Shown: in pieces, positions 40,331 to 49,270 of the stretch
How positions within the stretch are numbered: the stretch's first letter is position 1
Layout of the letters: each line of letters opens with the position of its first letter
Assembly (NCBI RefSeq): GCF_000428725.1
Contig: NZ_AUAM01000026.1
Location: forward strand, 1-64,000
Direction: 5' to 3'
Source of the DNA: Psychromonas aquimarina ATCC BAA-1526
GTDB taxonomy: Bacteria > Pseudomonadota > Gammaproteobacteria > Enterobacterales > Psychromonadaceae
DNA: 64,000 nucleotides
Position numbers and translations under genes: made by a program
The notes under the pieces: generated by a model
Told to the model about the DNA's origin: nothing
Database searches by the model: none
Seen by the model: only the letters and a program-made list of their open reading frames with translations

Positions 40331-41515
40331 ATGACAAGTCCTGCAAATTCAGCAAAAAGTCCAGCTGTTACAACCAATACAAAAATTGAGCAGCTTGATT
40401 TATCAGCACTCTCTGAAAATATCAAACTGTGGGGAAAAGCTCTAGGTTTTCAGGAAGTGGGCATCACAGATATAGCTCTAAAGCAGCATGAAAGCAAATT
40501 ACAGCAGTGGTTAGATAACAGCTATCACGGTGAAATGGATTATATGGAAAAGCACGGTATGAAACGGGCTCGTCCAGATGAACTGCACCCCGGCACGTTA
40601 CGGGTGATTTCGGTGCGCATGGATTATCTGCCGGACAATGCTCAGTTTGCACGTACTTTAAAAAATAAAAATAACGCCTATATCAGCCGTTATGCACTTG
40701 GCCGTGATTACCACAAAGTCCTGCGCAAAAAACTTAAACAGTTAGGACAGAAAATTGAGCAGCAGGTCGGCAGCCTCGGCTACCGCCCCTTTGTTGACAG
40801 CGCACCGGTATTAGAGCGGCCACTGGCTGAGAAAGCCGGGCTCGGCTGGGTAGGTAAACACTCACTGTTAATTGATGCTAAAGCGGGCTCCTGGTTTTTT
40901 ATCGGCGAGTTAATGGTGAATTTACCGCTGCCCGTTGATAAACCGGTGGAAAACAGATGCGGACAGTGCGTTGCCTGTTTAAAGATTTGTCCAACTAACG
41001 CGATTGTTGCCCCTTATATTGTTGACGGACGGCGCTGCATCTCCTACCTCACCATTGAACTGCAGGGGCCTATCCCGGTTGAGTTTAGAAAAGCGATCGG
41101 CAGCCGCATATACGGCTGCGATGACTGTCAGTTAATCTGCCCGTGGAACCGTTTTGCAGATACGACTCAGGAGGCTGATTACCAGGTGCGTCATCAGCTC
41201 CACAAACAGCCTTTATTAGAACTTTTTAACTGGAGTGAAACTGAATTTTTAACTAATACCGAAGGTTCACCTATCCGCCGTATCGGTTATCAGCGCTGGT
41301 TACGTAATATTGCAGTTGCTTTAGGTAATGCTCCGACAAGTGAAGCGGTTGTTGACGCCTTAAACAATAAACTGCTAAGCAGCGGCTCCGAGCTGTTAAA
41401 TGAACATATTCAATGGGCATTAAAGCAGCATAAAGAGCAGATTCCGGTTATTAATGAGCGCCTTAACCAGCGTTTAATTAAAGCAGTGGAAAAAGGTCTG
41501 CCAAGAGATGCGTAG
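40331..41515 (+). CDS. queG: Epoxyqueuosine reductase
   Basis: A cobalamin- and iron-sulfur-dependent enzyme that makes the last step to queuosine in tRNA. The start at the ATG 40331 gives 394 residues (E. coli 379); a TTG at 40319 is possible but less likely. The N-terminal part has the catalytic aspartate region (PFVDSAPVLERPLA) and GLGWVGKHSLL. Two 4Fe-4S clusters are marked by CGQCVACLKICP and CDDCQLICPWN. A HEAT-like C-terminal region follows. Divergence from nnr is the conserved arrangement. Confidence 0.96.
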   Translation: MTSPANSAKSPAVTTNTKIEQLDLSALSENIKLWGKALGFQEVGITDIALKQHESKLQQWLDNSYHGEMDYMEKHGMKRARPDELHPGTLRVISVRMDYLPDNAQFARTLKNKNNAYISRYALGRDYHKVLRKKLKQLGQKIEQQVGSLGYRPFVDSAPVLERPLAEKAGLGWVGKHSLLIDAKAGSWFFIGELMVNLPLPVDKPVENRCGQCVACLKICPTNAIVAPYIVDGRRCISYLTIELQGPIPVEFRKAIGSRIYGCDDCQLICPWNRFADTTQEADYQVRHQLHKQPLLELFNWSETEFLTNTEGSPIRRIGYQRWLRNIAVALGNAPTSEAVVDALNNKLLSSGSELLNEHIQWALKQHKEQIPVINERLNQRLIKAVEKGLPRDA

Positions 41516-41667
41516 TCAAAAAAACAAATATCCGACAGCGGTTTAATCAGCAGGAAATAAAACGATTTAATTACTCCTATAGTGCGCCTGCAGCTTGACA
41601 TAAAGGCCTTTGTCGAAAAAACTTAAAGTATCTGATAAGTATCTGCCAACCGCAGTCTGGAGGTTTT

Positions 41668-41997
41668 ATGATCGCCGTACTTTTTCGCTGGGAAATTAAA
41701 CCGGGATGTGAGCAGTCTTTTAAAGAAGGCTGGTCTGAGATTATTCACCGCAACATTGAAAAATATGGAGCGCTTGGAGCTCGTTTACATAAAACACATG
41801 ACAATCAATGGTTATCTTACAGTCAATGGATTAGTGAAGAGCATTTTATTCGTTCTCGTAATCTGCAGGACAGGCACGAAGAGGCGCGGGCTAAAATGAT
41901 AAGCGCCATCAGTAAAGCTTATGAGCCGATAGTCATGGTGCCTATGATTGATCATTTAATAGCGAGCGAGACTACACAACCGCAGCTGCTGCCGTAA
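41668..41997 (+). CDS. ABM-domain protein (antibiotic biosynthesis monooxygenase-like)
   Basis: 109 residues with a ferredoxin-like dimeric alpha/beta barrel pattern. The first strand is MIAVLFRWEIKPGCEQSF, then a helix, the strand ARLHKTHDNQWLSYSQW, and a late helix with arginines. It resembles ABM/Dabb small monooxygenase-like proteins of unknown substrate. GGAGG lies 5 bases before the ATG. It stands alone between queG and the DUF2750 gene, so context does not help with function. Confidence 0.7.
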   Translation: MIAVLFRWEIKPGCEQSFKEGWSEIIHRNIEKYGALGARLHKTHDNQWLSYSQWISEEHFIRSRNLQDRHEEARAKMISAISKAYEPIVMVPMIDHLIASETTQPQLLP

Positions 41998-42012
41998 TCT
42001 CCTCTTGGTTAA

Positions 42013-42039
42013 CACAGCAGCCCGCAATCGCTGTTTTTT
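42013..42039 (+). terminator. Weak terminator after the ABM-domain gene
   Basis: A short stem ACAGC / GCTGT followed by six T residues, 16 bases after the stop. Confidence 0.45.
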
Positions 42040-42045
42040 ATATAG

Positions 42046-42081
42046 CCAAGCTGCTTGAAAATACAGATTCAAGCGGCTTGG
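42046..42081. repeat. REP-like palindrome
   Basis: CCAAGCTGCTTGAA and TTCAAGCGGCTTGG form a 14-pair hairpin (one G-T pair) with an 8-base loop in the intergenic space. Partial copies of the same CCAAGC/GCTTGG ends occur beside the duplicated miaA tail (about 32369-32375 and 32502-32510). This suggests a dispersed palindromic repeat of the genome. Confidence 0.6.
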
Positions 42082-42159
42082 GTATAATAGTTACAGACCT
42101 GCCTGGTTATTTCGATTATCCTTAGGCCTTCTATCCATACTCCAGCAACAGGAAAACCT

Positions 42160-42561
42160 ATGACTCAGCAGTTAGACGAGCAGCAGATAAAAAAAATTCA
42201 GAAATATGATGCCCAGCAGCGTTACTTTTACCTGCTTAAAGAAGTCGTTAAAAATTCACAAATCTGGCTGTTAGTTGATGAGCATGGCTGTGTCATGCTT
42301 AATACTGAAGATGAAGACTGTGTACCAGTCTGGCCTAACCAGGAATTTGCGGAGGCCTGGGCAACTGAAGAGTGGTCTCACTGTAAAGCAGAAGCTATTT
42401 CATTACAGAAATGGTTTGACCGCTGGACACACGGTTTAGAAGAAGATGAACTGGCGTTAGTGGTATTCCCGGATCAGAACAGTGAAGGATTAATTTTCTT
42501 CCCCGATGAATTTGATTTTGAACTACGCCAGCAGGTGAAAAAAAGTCGAGCTAAAAAATAA
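42160..42561 (+). CDS. DUF2750 family protein
   Basis: 133 residues. It resembles the DUF2750 family, small cytoplasmic proteins of unknown function with conserved aromatic residues (YFYLLKEVVKNSQIWLL near 20-35, then VPVWPNQEFAEAW). The middle holds FDRWTHGLEEDELALVVFP, and the tail is basic (KKSRAKK). RBS AGGAAA is 6 bases before the ATG. A TATAAT box at 42083-42088 could be its -10. Nothing in the neighbourhood points to a pathway. Confidence 0.75.
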   Translation: MTQQLDEQQIKKIQKYDAQQRYFYLLKEVVKNSQIWLLVDEHGCVMLNTEDEDCVPVWPNQEFAEAWATEEWSHCKAEAISLQKWFDRWTHGLEEDELALVVFPDQNSEGLIFFPDEFDFELRQQVKKSRAKK

Positions 42562-42580
42562 ACGGCAAAACAAAAATTAA

Positions 42581-42602
42581 TGTGCCGCATCATGCCGGCA
42601 CA
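42581..42602 (-). terminator. Hairpin at the end of the pirin-family gene
   Basis: TGTGCCG / CGGCACA (7 pairs, 8-base loop) overlaps the stop codon of the minus-strand gene and is followed by ATTAATTTTTG on that strand. It may also serve the convergent DUF2750 gene. Confidence 0.55.
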
Positions 42603-43300
42603 TCAATAATAACAATTTCACAGTCTGTTACCGCCTGCACGGTTAATAAATCAGTTTCCGTCACTTCTGCACCGTCTCCCCGATTAAGAAAAGCACTGTT
42701 ATTATCAGCTGTAATATTAAACCGCCCCTTCGACGCCAAAACATAAGCCTGACTGGTAATTTTCTGTGTTATTACGGTGCCCTGTTTTAAATTACCGCCG
42801 AAAATCCGCGCCTGCTGATAAATAAACAGAGCTGCATCTTTATCCTGTGCAAACCCGGAAACCAGCAAAGGCAGTCTCTGCGTAACAGCAGCGGCGGGAA
42901 ATTTTTTACTTTGCCATCGCGGCTGCACATTAAGCTTATCCGTTTCAATCCAGATTTGATAAAGAGCTAACGGCTGGCTGCTTAAATTATATTCTGAGTG
43001 GGTAATACCGGATCCTGCACTCATTACCTGAATTTCACCCGTTTTAGTCAGCCCTTTATTACCTTCACTATCTTCATGAGACACACTGCCGCTGCGGATA
43101 TAACTGATAATTTCCATATTTTTATGCGGATGCGGATCAAAGCCGTAACCGGCAGCGACAATATCATCATTAATAACACGCAGTTTACCAAACCCCATAC
43201 GCTGCTGATTGTAATAAGCGGCAAAACTAAAATGGTAACGAGTCTGCAGCCAGCCGTAATTCTCACTACCAAGATCCTCAAAAGGAATATGTTTAATCAA
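42590..43300 (-). CDS. yhaK: Pirin-family bicupin YhaK-like
   Basis: 236 residues (E. coli YhaK 233). The N-terminal cupin has the pirin-type metal histidines in GFDPHPHKNMEIISY and GITHSEYN. A second, less conserved cupin follows. YhaK is a redox-sensitive bicupin of unknown substrate. The start codon is TTG at 43300 (MIKHIPFEDLG) with AGAGAGG upstream; no ATG fits. It belongs with yqjG and the yhaJ-type regulator next door, which lie near each other in E. coli as well. The first 22 codons and leader are duplicated just upstream. Confidence 0.87.
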   Translation of the reverse strand: MIKHIPFEDLGSENYGWLQTRYHFSFAAYYNQQRMGFGKLRVINDDIVAAGYGFDPHPHKNMEIISYIRSGSVSHEDSEGNKGLTKTGEIQVMSAGSGITHSEYNLSSQPLALYQIWIETDKLNVQPRWQSKKFPAAAVTQRLPLLVSGFAQDKDAALFIYQQARIFGGNLKQGTVITQKITSQAYVLASKGRFNITADNNSAFLNRGDGAEVTETDLLTVQAVTDCEIVIIDVPA

Positions 43301-43424
43301 AATACAAACCTCTCTTTCTATAAAAGTTCACGCACCATAGCCAGCCGTAATTATCAGCGCCGAGATCCTCAAAAGGAATATGTTTAATCAAAATACAATC
43401 CTCTGTTTTATAAATGATCACGCA
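43248..43424. repeat. Direct repeat of the yhaK start region (two copies of about 86 bp)
   Basis: 43248-43334 (the yhaK start and leader) is repeated at 43339-43424 with about 15 differences. The second copy still shows a ribosome site, a TTG start and the codons for MIKHIPFEDLG followed by a changed ENYGWL-like stretch (GADNYGWLW), then runs into the spacer. It is the 5' stub of a second pirin gene, overlapping the end of yqjG (stop at 43408) by 17 bases. Confidence 0.88.
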
Positions 43425-44355
43425 GATGTGCTGTTTCAAAATCCAGGTCAGGCCCTAAGGGGACAATACCCGTCGGGTTGATCATGGTATGGCTGTTATA
43501 ATAATGCGTTTTGATATGCTCAAAATTAACCGTTTCTTTAATACCCGGCACCTGATACAGCTCACGCAGATAACCACTGATATGTTTAAATTCACTAAGC
43601 TTTTGACGGTTGCACTTAAAATGGCCGTGATAAACCGCATCAAAACGTATTAAACTAGTAAACAAACGCCAGTCCGCTTCAGTTATTTTTTTACCGGTTA
43701 AGTACCTGTGTGTAGTTAAGCGCTCTTCTAACCAGTCCAGTGAAAAAAACAGTGCTGTATAAGCTTTTTCATAGGACTCTTGATTTGTTGCAAAACCAAC
43801 TCGATAAACACCATTATTAATATCATTATAAATACGCTCATTAACGGCATCGATTTCTGGACGTAAATCCTGCGGATAATAATCGTCATAGTTTCCAGTC
43901 AGCTCATTAAAAGCGCTGTTAAAAATACGGATAATCTCGCTTGATTCATTATTAACGATAGTCTGGGTCTTTTTGTCCCATAAAACAGGAACCGTAACAC
44001 GCCCCTGATAGTTCTTATCCGCTTTTAAATACACTTCAAACAGGTGCTTTAACTGGTAGAGATCTTCTCCTTGCTTCGAGAAAGTCCATCCTTTATCAAG
44101 CATCTGCGGTTCAACCACAGAGACTGATATAATATCCTGCAGCTGTTTTAACTTTCTAAAAATAAGAGTGCGGTGCGCCCATGGACAGGCAAGAGAGACA
44201 TATAAATGATAACGGCCTGCTTCAGGTTTATGTCTACTATCGGAGTTATTACTGATCAGCGAGCGAAACTGGCTTTCCTGACGAATGAATTCACCGTCAC
44301 TGTTGTCTGTGTCATACCATTGATCAACCCATTTACCTTTAACTACTAATCCCAT
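43408..44355 (-). CDS. yqjG: Glutathionyl-hydroquinone reductase
   Basis: A Xi-class glutathione transferase of 315 residues (E. coli YqjG 328) that reduces glutathionyl-hydroquinones. The thioredoxin-like N-terminal domain has the catalytic cysteine in LACPWAHRTLI (about residue 55) and VPVLWDKKTQTIVNNESSEIIRI. The helical C-terminal domain has FVGFATNQ-like YRVGFATNQ and ADWRLFTSLIRFDAVYHGHFKCN. It is divergent from a YhaJ-like LysR regulator and upstream of yhaK, so a quinone-stress response module is likely. Confidence 0.94.
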   Translation of the reverse strand: MGLVVKGKWVDQWYDTDNSDGEFIRQESQFRSLISNNSDSRHKPEAGRYHLYVSLACPWAHRTLIFRKLKQLQDIISVSVVEPQMLDKGWTFSKQGEDLYQLKHLFEVYLKADKNYQGRVTVPVLWDKKTQTIVNNESSEIIRIFNSAFNELTGNYDDYYPQDLRPEIDAVNERIYNDINNGVYRVGFATNQESYEKAYTALFFSLDWLEERLTTHRYLTGKKITEADWRLFTSLIRFDAVYHGHFKCNRQKLSEFKHISGYLRELYQVPGIKETVNFEHIKTHYYNSHTMINPTGIVPLGPDLDFETAHLRDHL

Positions 44356-44473
44356 TTTCCGCTCCTAATCACCTTTTAACTGATGCATTAATTATAGGAA
44401 TTGCTTTCGTTTTAAATAAGGGTTTTAATTCGCTTTATTTGGTCAGAATATTTGAACAATTAAGGGGAGATTT

Positions 44474-45373
44474 ATGAGTCCAATCACACTGGAAGCTTTA
44501 GTGGTGTTAGATGCGATCGATAAGCGCGGCAGTTATGCAGCGGCCGCGGAACAGCTCAATAAAGTCCCTTCGGCACTCTCTTATATAATCCAAAAATTAG
44601 AAGAGCAGCTTGCTGTTACCATCTTTCAAAAGCAGGGAAGGCGCGCCGTCTTAACGCCGGCAGGAAAAAACCTGCTGAATGAAGGACGCCTGATTCTTGA
44701 AGCGACGGAACGCCTTGCAGAAAAAACCCGGACAATTGCTAACGGCTGGGAACCAAAGCTCAATATCGCTATCAGCTCAATATTAAAAACCCCGGAAATA
44801 TTTAATGTTTTCAGCGCTTTTTTACAGGACCACCCGACTGTCGAAATGGATATTCGCGAAGAGATATTAAACGGCGCATGGGAATCACTGGCTGATGATA
44901 AAATAGATCTGATTATCGGTGCATCTGAACCTATCCCTAAGCAGAAAGGCATACAGACCGTTGCATTATGTACTTTTGATCCGGTTTTTGTGGTCAGCCC
45001 TGATCATGCTCTCGCCAGACAGAAGCAGCCGTTAAGTATTGAACAGGTCAGTAAGTACCGCACCGTTGTTGCACACGATACCGCATCACAGTGGGTGCCG
45101 TTAACACATGCCGTATTCGCACAGGAACACTTCTTTTATGTGCCCAGTATTGAATATAAAATTAATGCCCAGCTGGCTGGTATCGGCTGCGGATTTCTAC
45201 CGAGAAACCGCATTAAGCAGTATTTAGATTCCGGGGAATTAGTTGAATTAACATTAGATATACCAAGGAAACCGGTGCAGTTACACCTGGCCTGGAAACT
45301 GGTTAATCGAGGCAAAGCACTCAAAGCGGTTAAAGAGATGCTCTTAGAAAAAAAAGAACTGCTTGAATATTAA
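44474..45373 (+). CDS. yhaJ: LysR-family regulator, YhaJ-like
   Basis: 299 residues. An N-terminal winged HTH (residues 1-62: LDAIDKRGSYAAAAEQLNKVPSALSYIIQKLEEQL) and a LysR substrate-binding domain follow the family plan. YhaJ in E. coli sits beside yhaK and yqjG and responds to quinone or nitroaromatic compounds. Here it is divergent from yqjG across 118 bases, where its operator should lie. AGGGGAG precedes the ATG. The ligand is inferred only from context. Confidence 0.85.
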   Translation: MSPITLEALVVLDAIDKRGSYAAAAEQLNKVPSALSYIIQKLEEQLAVTIFQKQGRRAVLTPAGKNLLNEGRLILEATERLAEKTRTIANGWEPKLNIAISSILKTPEIFNVFSAFLQDHPTVEMDIREEILNGAWESLADDKIDLIIGASEPIPKQKGIQTVALCTFDPVFVVSPDHALARQKQPLSIEQVSKYRTVVAHDTASQWVPLTHAVFAQEHFFYVPSIEYKINAQLAGIGCGFLPRNRIKQYLDSGELVELTLDIPRKPVQLHLAWKLVNRGKALKAVKEMLLEKKELLEY

Positions 45374-45448
45374 AGATGTTTCATATCGAACAGCTGATTT
45401 TGAGTGTGTTATTATCTGACTTTTATCATTTCAGGAGAAATTAAAGCA

Positions 45449-46162
45449 GTGAAATTACCTATTGTTCAACAGCAGAGCAGACCTTGGGTAAATGGATTTT
45501 TTAGCAGTTCAGGGGAATTAAAACTACTGCTAGCCTGCATAGCTCTTATGGTTATGTCTGCAGCACCTTCAGCCCAGGCGCATCCTCACTCCTGGGTAGA
45601 TACCAAAACGGTTATTCAGGGCTCTGACTCACATATAAGCGGCTTTCATATGAGCTGGACATTTGATGCAATGACCTCGATGTATATGCTTGACGGTGAA
45701 GATTTATCCCCGGAGAATAAAACAGAAACACTGCAGAAACTGGCCGATTCCGTACTTGAAAATATGTACAATGAGCATTATTTCACTTACTTCTATGATG
45801 GTGAAAAATCGGTTAAATATAAAACAGCGCAGAATGCCCGGTTAACACAGGACAAAGCAAAACTGATTTTAAGTTTTGATCTGCCTCTTTCCAGACCGCA
45901 GCCGTTAACCACCGACTCTTTACGCTTATTAATCTTTGAACCAAGTTATTACATTGATATGTCCTGGAAAAAAAGCTCTGATCTGCAGCTGTCAGAGGCT
46001 TTGGCCCAGTCCTGTTCATTTGACTTAATTGCACCAAACCCGACAGCAGAACAGATGAGCTACGCACTTTCCCTTCCCGCAGATGCTGACCCGGACAATG
46101 AGCTTGGGCAGTTATTCACTCAGACAGTTAAACTCGTATGTCAGGATAAAAATGCACACTAA
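45449..46162 (+). CDS. DUF1007 family periplasmic protein
   Basis: The start is probably GTG at 45449 behind AGGAG, giving 237 residues. A signal peptide ends at SAQA before HPHSWVDT (residues about 28-50). DUF1007 proteins begin mature with an HPH motif likely to bind metal and are always found beside NicO/RcnA-type metal permeases. The stop overlaps the next start by 11 bases, so it is coupled to the permease. A role as periplasmic metal-binding partner is inferred. Confidence 0.85.
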   Translation: MKLPIVQQQSRPWVNGFFSSSGELKLLLACIALMVMSAAPSAQAHPHSWVDTKTVIQGSDSHISGFHMSWTFDAMTSMYMLDGEDLSPENKTETLQKLADSVLENMYNEHYFTYFYDGEKSVKYKTAQNARLTQDKAKLILSFDLPLSRPQPLTTDSLRLLIFEPSYYIDMSWKKSSDLQLSEALAQSCSFDLIAPNPTAEQMSYALSLPADADPDNELGQLFTQTVKLVCQDKNAH

Positions 46163-47198
46163 TAAATTTTTCAGCTTTAATAAACTAGGCCTGTTAATTT
46201 TTCCGGCTCTGTTTTTCTGGGGCGCCTACAGCCTCTGGCAGCTTTGGCCGTCGCTGGTCATTTCCAGTATCAGATGGCAGGGAGAAATCAATAACCAGCT
46301 TAGCGAACTCTTATATTTAGCCAAAGAGAATCTCTTTGAAGCAGGTTTTTCCTTAGCCGCACTGAGTTTTATCTATGGAATACTGCATTCAGCGGGCCCC
46401 GGCCACGGAAAGATAATAGTAACCACTTACCTGGCAACTCACCCGACAAAAGTAAAAGTCAGCCTGCTCCTTTCTGCCTTAGCCTCGCTGATGCAGGCCG
46501 TTGTGGCCGTTCTTTTAGTTTCAGTTCTACTGCTTGTTTATCAATCATCTATGCGTGAAATAAATCATAAAGCAGAGTTATTAATCAGCTTTAGTTTTAT
46601 CGCCCTGATTCTTCTGGGCCTGTTTATCAGTTACCGGGCGCTAAAACAGATACTCTTGTTTAACAAAAACTCAAAAAGCCCGGGTGATAGACAAACAGTA
46701 ACTGTCAGCACCCTCAAAGCAATAAAACCAGAAGATAAAGTAAGTGTTCACCAACCAGGTAAGACCGGTTATATAAAAGCGATAAGCACTAAAGAGCAGG
46801 ACAGCTGCGGATGCGGCCATAAACACCTGGCAGCTCCTTCGAAGATAAATCAGGCGTCTTCATTAAGGGAATATGCTGCGGTTATTTTTAGTATCGGTAT
46901 TCGCCCCTGTACAGGAGCTATTATGGTGCTGCTCTTTGCCAATATGCTGGATATCTACTGGCTGGGCATTATCAGCGCCTTTATAATGGCAGTAGGAACA
47001 GCAATAACTATCTCCAGCATTGCCCTGTTAACCATTTCAGGAAAACATCTGATCCGCCGTTACCTGCGCTCGCATACAGCAGCCTTTAAACTATCCTTGT
47101 TTAGTCTGCTGCTGCAGTTAAGCGGCGGCAGCGCACTTTTTCTGCTTGGTTTATTATTAATTAATTCACAGACACTCTCACTGTCCCCGGTATTATAA
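46152..47198 (+). CDS. NicO/RcnA-type nickel/cobalt (or zinc) permease
   Basis: 348 residues with about six to seven transmembrane segments. Family signatures are HSAGPGHGKIIVTTYLATHP (after TM2) and GIRPCTGAIMVLLFANML. The cytoplasmic loop has a small metal-binding cluster, CGCGHKHL (about residue 220). The ATG at 46152 overlaps the end of the DUF1007 gene. The pair probably forms a two-gene metal transport system. Direction (export as RcnA, or uptake) and the metal cannot be fixed from sequence. Confidence 0.87.
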   Translation: MHTNKFFSFNKLGLLIFPALFFWGAYSLWQLWPSLVISSIRWQGEINNQLSELLYLAKENLFEAGFSLAALSFIYGILHSAGPGHGKIIVTTYLATHPTKVKVSLLLSALASLMQAVVAVLLVSVLLLVYQSSMREINHKAELLISFSFIALILLGLFISYRALKQILLFNKNSKSPGDRQTVTVSTLKAIKPEDKVSVHQPGKTGYIKAISTKEQDSCGCGHKHLAAPSKINQASSLREYAAVIFSIGIRPCTGAIMVLLFANMLDIYWLGIISAFIMAVGTAITISSIALLTISGKHLIRRYLRSHTAAFKLSLFSLLLQLSGGSALFLLGLLLINSQTLSLSPVL

Positions 47199-47218
47199 GA
47201 GTGCAATAGGAATAAAAT

Positions 47219-48589
47219 ATGTTATCCATTTTTGATATTTACAAAATCGGTATTGGTCCTTCAAGCTCTCACACCAGCGGACCTATGACTGCCGGTTATA
47301 AATTTGCTTCACTGCTTGAACAGAATCTGCCGCAGGTTAAAAGCATCACAGTAGATCTGTATGGTTCTTTATCATTAACCGGAAAAGGCCACCATACCGA
47401 CCGGGCGGTGATGCTGGGGTTATTAGGCTTTAAACCTGAAACAATCAAAACCAGCAGCGCAAAAGAACTGCTTAATAAAATTACCAGCAGCGCACAGCTG
47501 GCTGTTTTAAATAAACATGTTATTCACTTCAATCCTGATACTGCGATTGTCTTTCATAAAGAAAGTCTGGCTCTGCATGAAAACGGCATGACCATCAGCG
47601 CCTTTGATAAAGATAATAAGCGCCTGGCCTTTGAAACCTATTATTCCACTGGCGGCGGTTTTATCAATACAGAAGCGGAATTAAAAAACAGCAGCACACA
47701 AACGGATACCGCTGTTCCTTTCCCGTTTAATTCCGCTGAGACCATGCTGAATTTCGCCGAGCAGCAGGGGTTAAGCATTGGTGCTTTAGTACAAAAGAAT
47801 GAGCTGGCTTTTTGTGATGCTGAAACATTAGATGAAAAAACAGCACAGATCTGGAAAGTGATGTATTTATGCATTGAACGCGGCCTAGAAACTGAAGGTA
47901 TTCTGGAAGGCGGCTTAAAGGTTGTCAGACGCGCACCGGCATTATTAAAAACTCTGGAGTCTAACCAGGCAGTTGACAGCGATCCGATGACCATTCTTGA
48001 CTGGGTTAATCTTTATGCCTTTGCCGTCAGTGAAGAGAATGCGGCCGGCGGTCAGGTGGTTACTTCACCAACTAACGGTGCTGCCGGTGTTATTCCGGCT
48101 GTACTGATGTATTACAATAAATTCATTCGTGAATTAGATACCAAACAGCTTAAAGACTTTTTAGCCGTCTCGGCAGCCATCGGCATGCTCTACAAAATGA
48201 ATGCTTCTATTTCCGGGGCTGAAGTCGGCTGTCAGGGAGAAATAGGTGTTTCTTCCTCTATGGCGGCGGCCGGATTAACCGCCATCCGCGGCGGCAGCAA
48301 TGAGCAGATCTGTATTGCAGCCGAAATAGCCATGGAGCATTCCCTGGGTATGACCTGTGATCCGATCGGCGGTTTAGTGCAGATCCCCTGCATTGAACGT
48401 AATGCAATGGGCGCAATGAAAGCCATTAATGCTTCACGCATGGCCTTAAAGAGAAACAGTAAGTCACTTATTTCATTAGATAAAGTGATTGATACTATGT
48501 ATCAGACAGGCAAAGATATGAATAAAAAATATCGTGAGACATCTCTGGGCGGGCTGGCAGTTATTCATATTGCACCGCCCTGTGAATAG
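47219..48589 (+). CDS. sdaA: L-serine dehydratase (iron-sulfur type)
   Basis: Converts L-serine to pyruvate and ammonia. 456 residues (E. coli SdaA 454). The N-terminal domain has KIGIGPSSSHTSGPM. The C-terminal catalytic part has SGAEVGCQGEIG and TCDPIGGLVQIPCIERNA, whose cysteines hold the 4Fe-4S cluster together with the C-terminal cysteine in APPCE. It lies 20 bases after the metal permease and could be read through from it. It could equally be called sdaB. Confidence 0.95.
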   Translation: MLSIFDIYKIGIGPSSSHTSGPMTAGYKFASLLEQNLPQVKSITVDLYGSLSLTGKGHHTDRAVMLGLLGFKPETIKTSSAKELLNKITSSAQLAVLNKHVIHFNPDTAIVFHKESLALHENGMTISAFDKDNKRLAFETYYSTGGGFINTEAELKNSSTQTDTAVPFPFNSAETMLNFAEQQGLSIGALVQKNELAFCDAETLDEKTAQIWKVMYLCIERGLETEGILEGGLKVVRRAPALLKTLESNQAVDSDPMTILDWVNLYAFAVSEENAAGGQVVTSPTNGAAGVIPAVLMYYNKFIRELDTKQLKDFLAVSAAIGMLYKMNASISGAEVGCQGEIGVSSSMAAAGLTAIRGGSNEQICIAAEIAMEHSLGMTCDPIGGLVQIPCIERNAMGAMKAINASRMALKRNSKSLISLDKVIDTMYQTGKDMNKKYRETSLGGLAVIHIAPPCE

Positions 48590-48606
48590 CTTGTAAAAAG
48601 CCAAAA

Positions 48607-48630
48607 GGTCACGGAAATCAAACCGTGACC
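48607..48630. terminator. Hairpin between sdaA and the FKBP gene
   Basis: GGTCACGG / CCGTGACC, 8 perfect pairs with an 8-base loop, between two convergent genes. T-runs are weak. Confidence 0.65.
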
Positions 48631-48642
48631 AGTTGCTAATGA

Positions 48643-49116
48643 CTAGTCGTTAATAGCAATTAATTCAACATCAAAAATCAGCAGTGATCCTGCAGGAATT
48701 TTACCAACACCACGATTTCCGTAAGCTAAATTACTTGGAATATAGAAACGGAACTTATCACCGGCATTCATCAGCTGCACACCTTCAGTCCAGCCGGGAA
48801 TAACCTGGTTCAGGCCGAATGAGATAGATTTACCGCGCTCGACCGAGCTGTCAAATACAGTACCGTCAATTAAGGTACCGTGATAATGCACTTCCACACT
48901 GCTTTTAGCTGTTGGATTCTGCGTGCCTTCACCTTTAGTTAAGACTTCATACTGCAGACCTGACTCTGTACTTTTTACACCTTCTTTGTGCGCATTCTGC
49001 TCAAGAAATTCAACACCAATCTCAATATTCTGCGGTGCATTTTTACTGCTGCTGAAACGCTGAAAAATAAAAAACAGACCAACTAAAACAAAAGCGATAA
49101 TTATTAACTTTGCCAC
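48643..49116 (-). CDS. FKBP-type peptidyl-prolyl isomerase, membrane-anchored
   Basis: 157 residues. A single N-terminal hydrophobic segment (about 3-16) anchors it, and the FKBP domain (50-157) faces the periplasm. YEVLTKGEGTQ, VEVHYHGTLIDGTVFDSS, VIPGWTEGVQLM, YIPSNLAYGNRGVGKIPAGSLLIFDVEL are the full FKBP core. It is like FkpA/SlyD-related small isomerases with a short linker, and it stands alone. Confidence 0.92.
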   Translation of the reverse strand: MAKLIIIAFVLVGLFFIFQRFSSSKNAPQNIEIGVEFLEQNAHKEGVKSTESGLQYEVLTKGEGTQNPTAKSSVEVHYHGTLIDGTVFDSSVERGKSISFGLNQVIPGWTEGVQLMNAGDKFRFYIPSNLAYGNRGVGKIPAGSLLIFDVELIAIND

Positions 49117-49270
49117 GATGCAGACCTTTTAAAGAATTAAAAAACTGACTTTACTAAATTTACACAGTTAGGGAAATGCTTAATTTGCTTAAGAAAACGG
49201 GAAAGGTCCGGTGCTAGGGGCTGATTAACCTGCACAGGCAGGCTAATCACAAAAAATACGGTCCTGAAAA

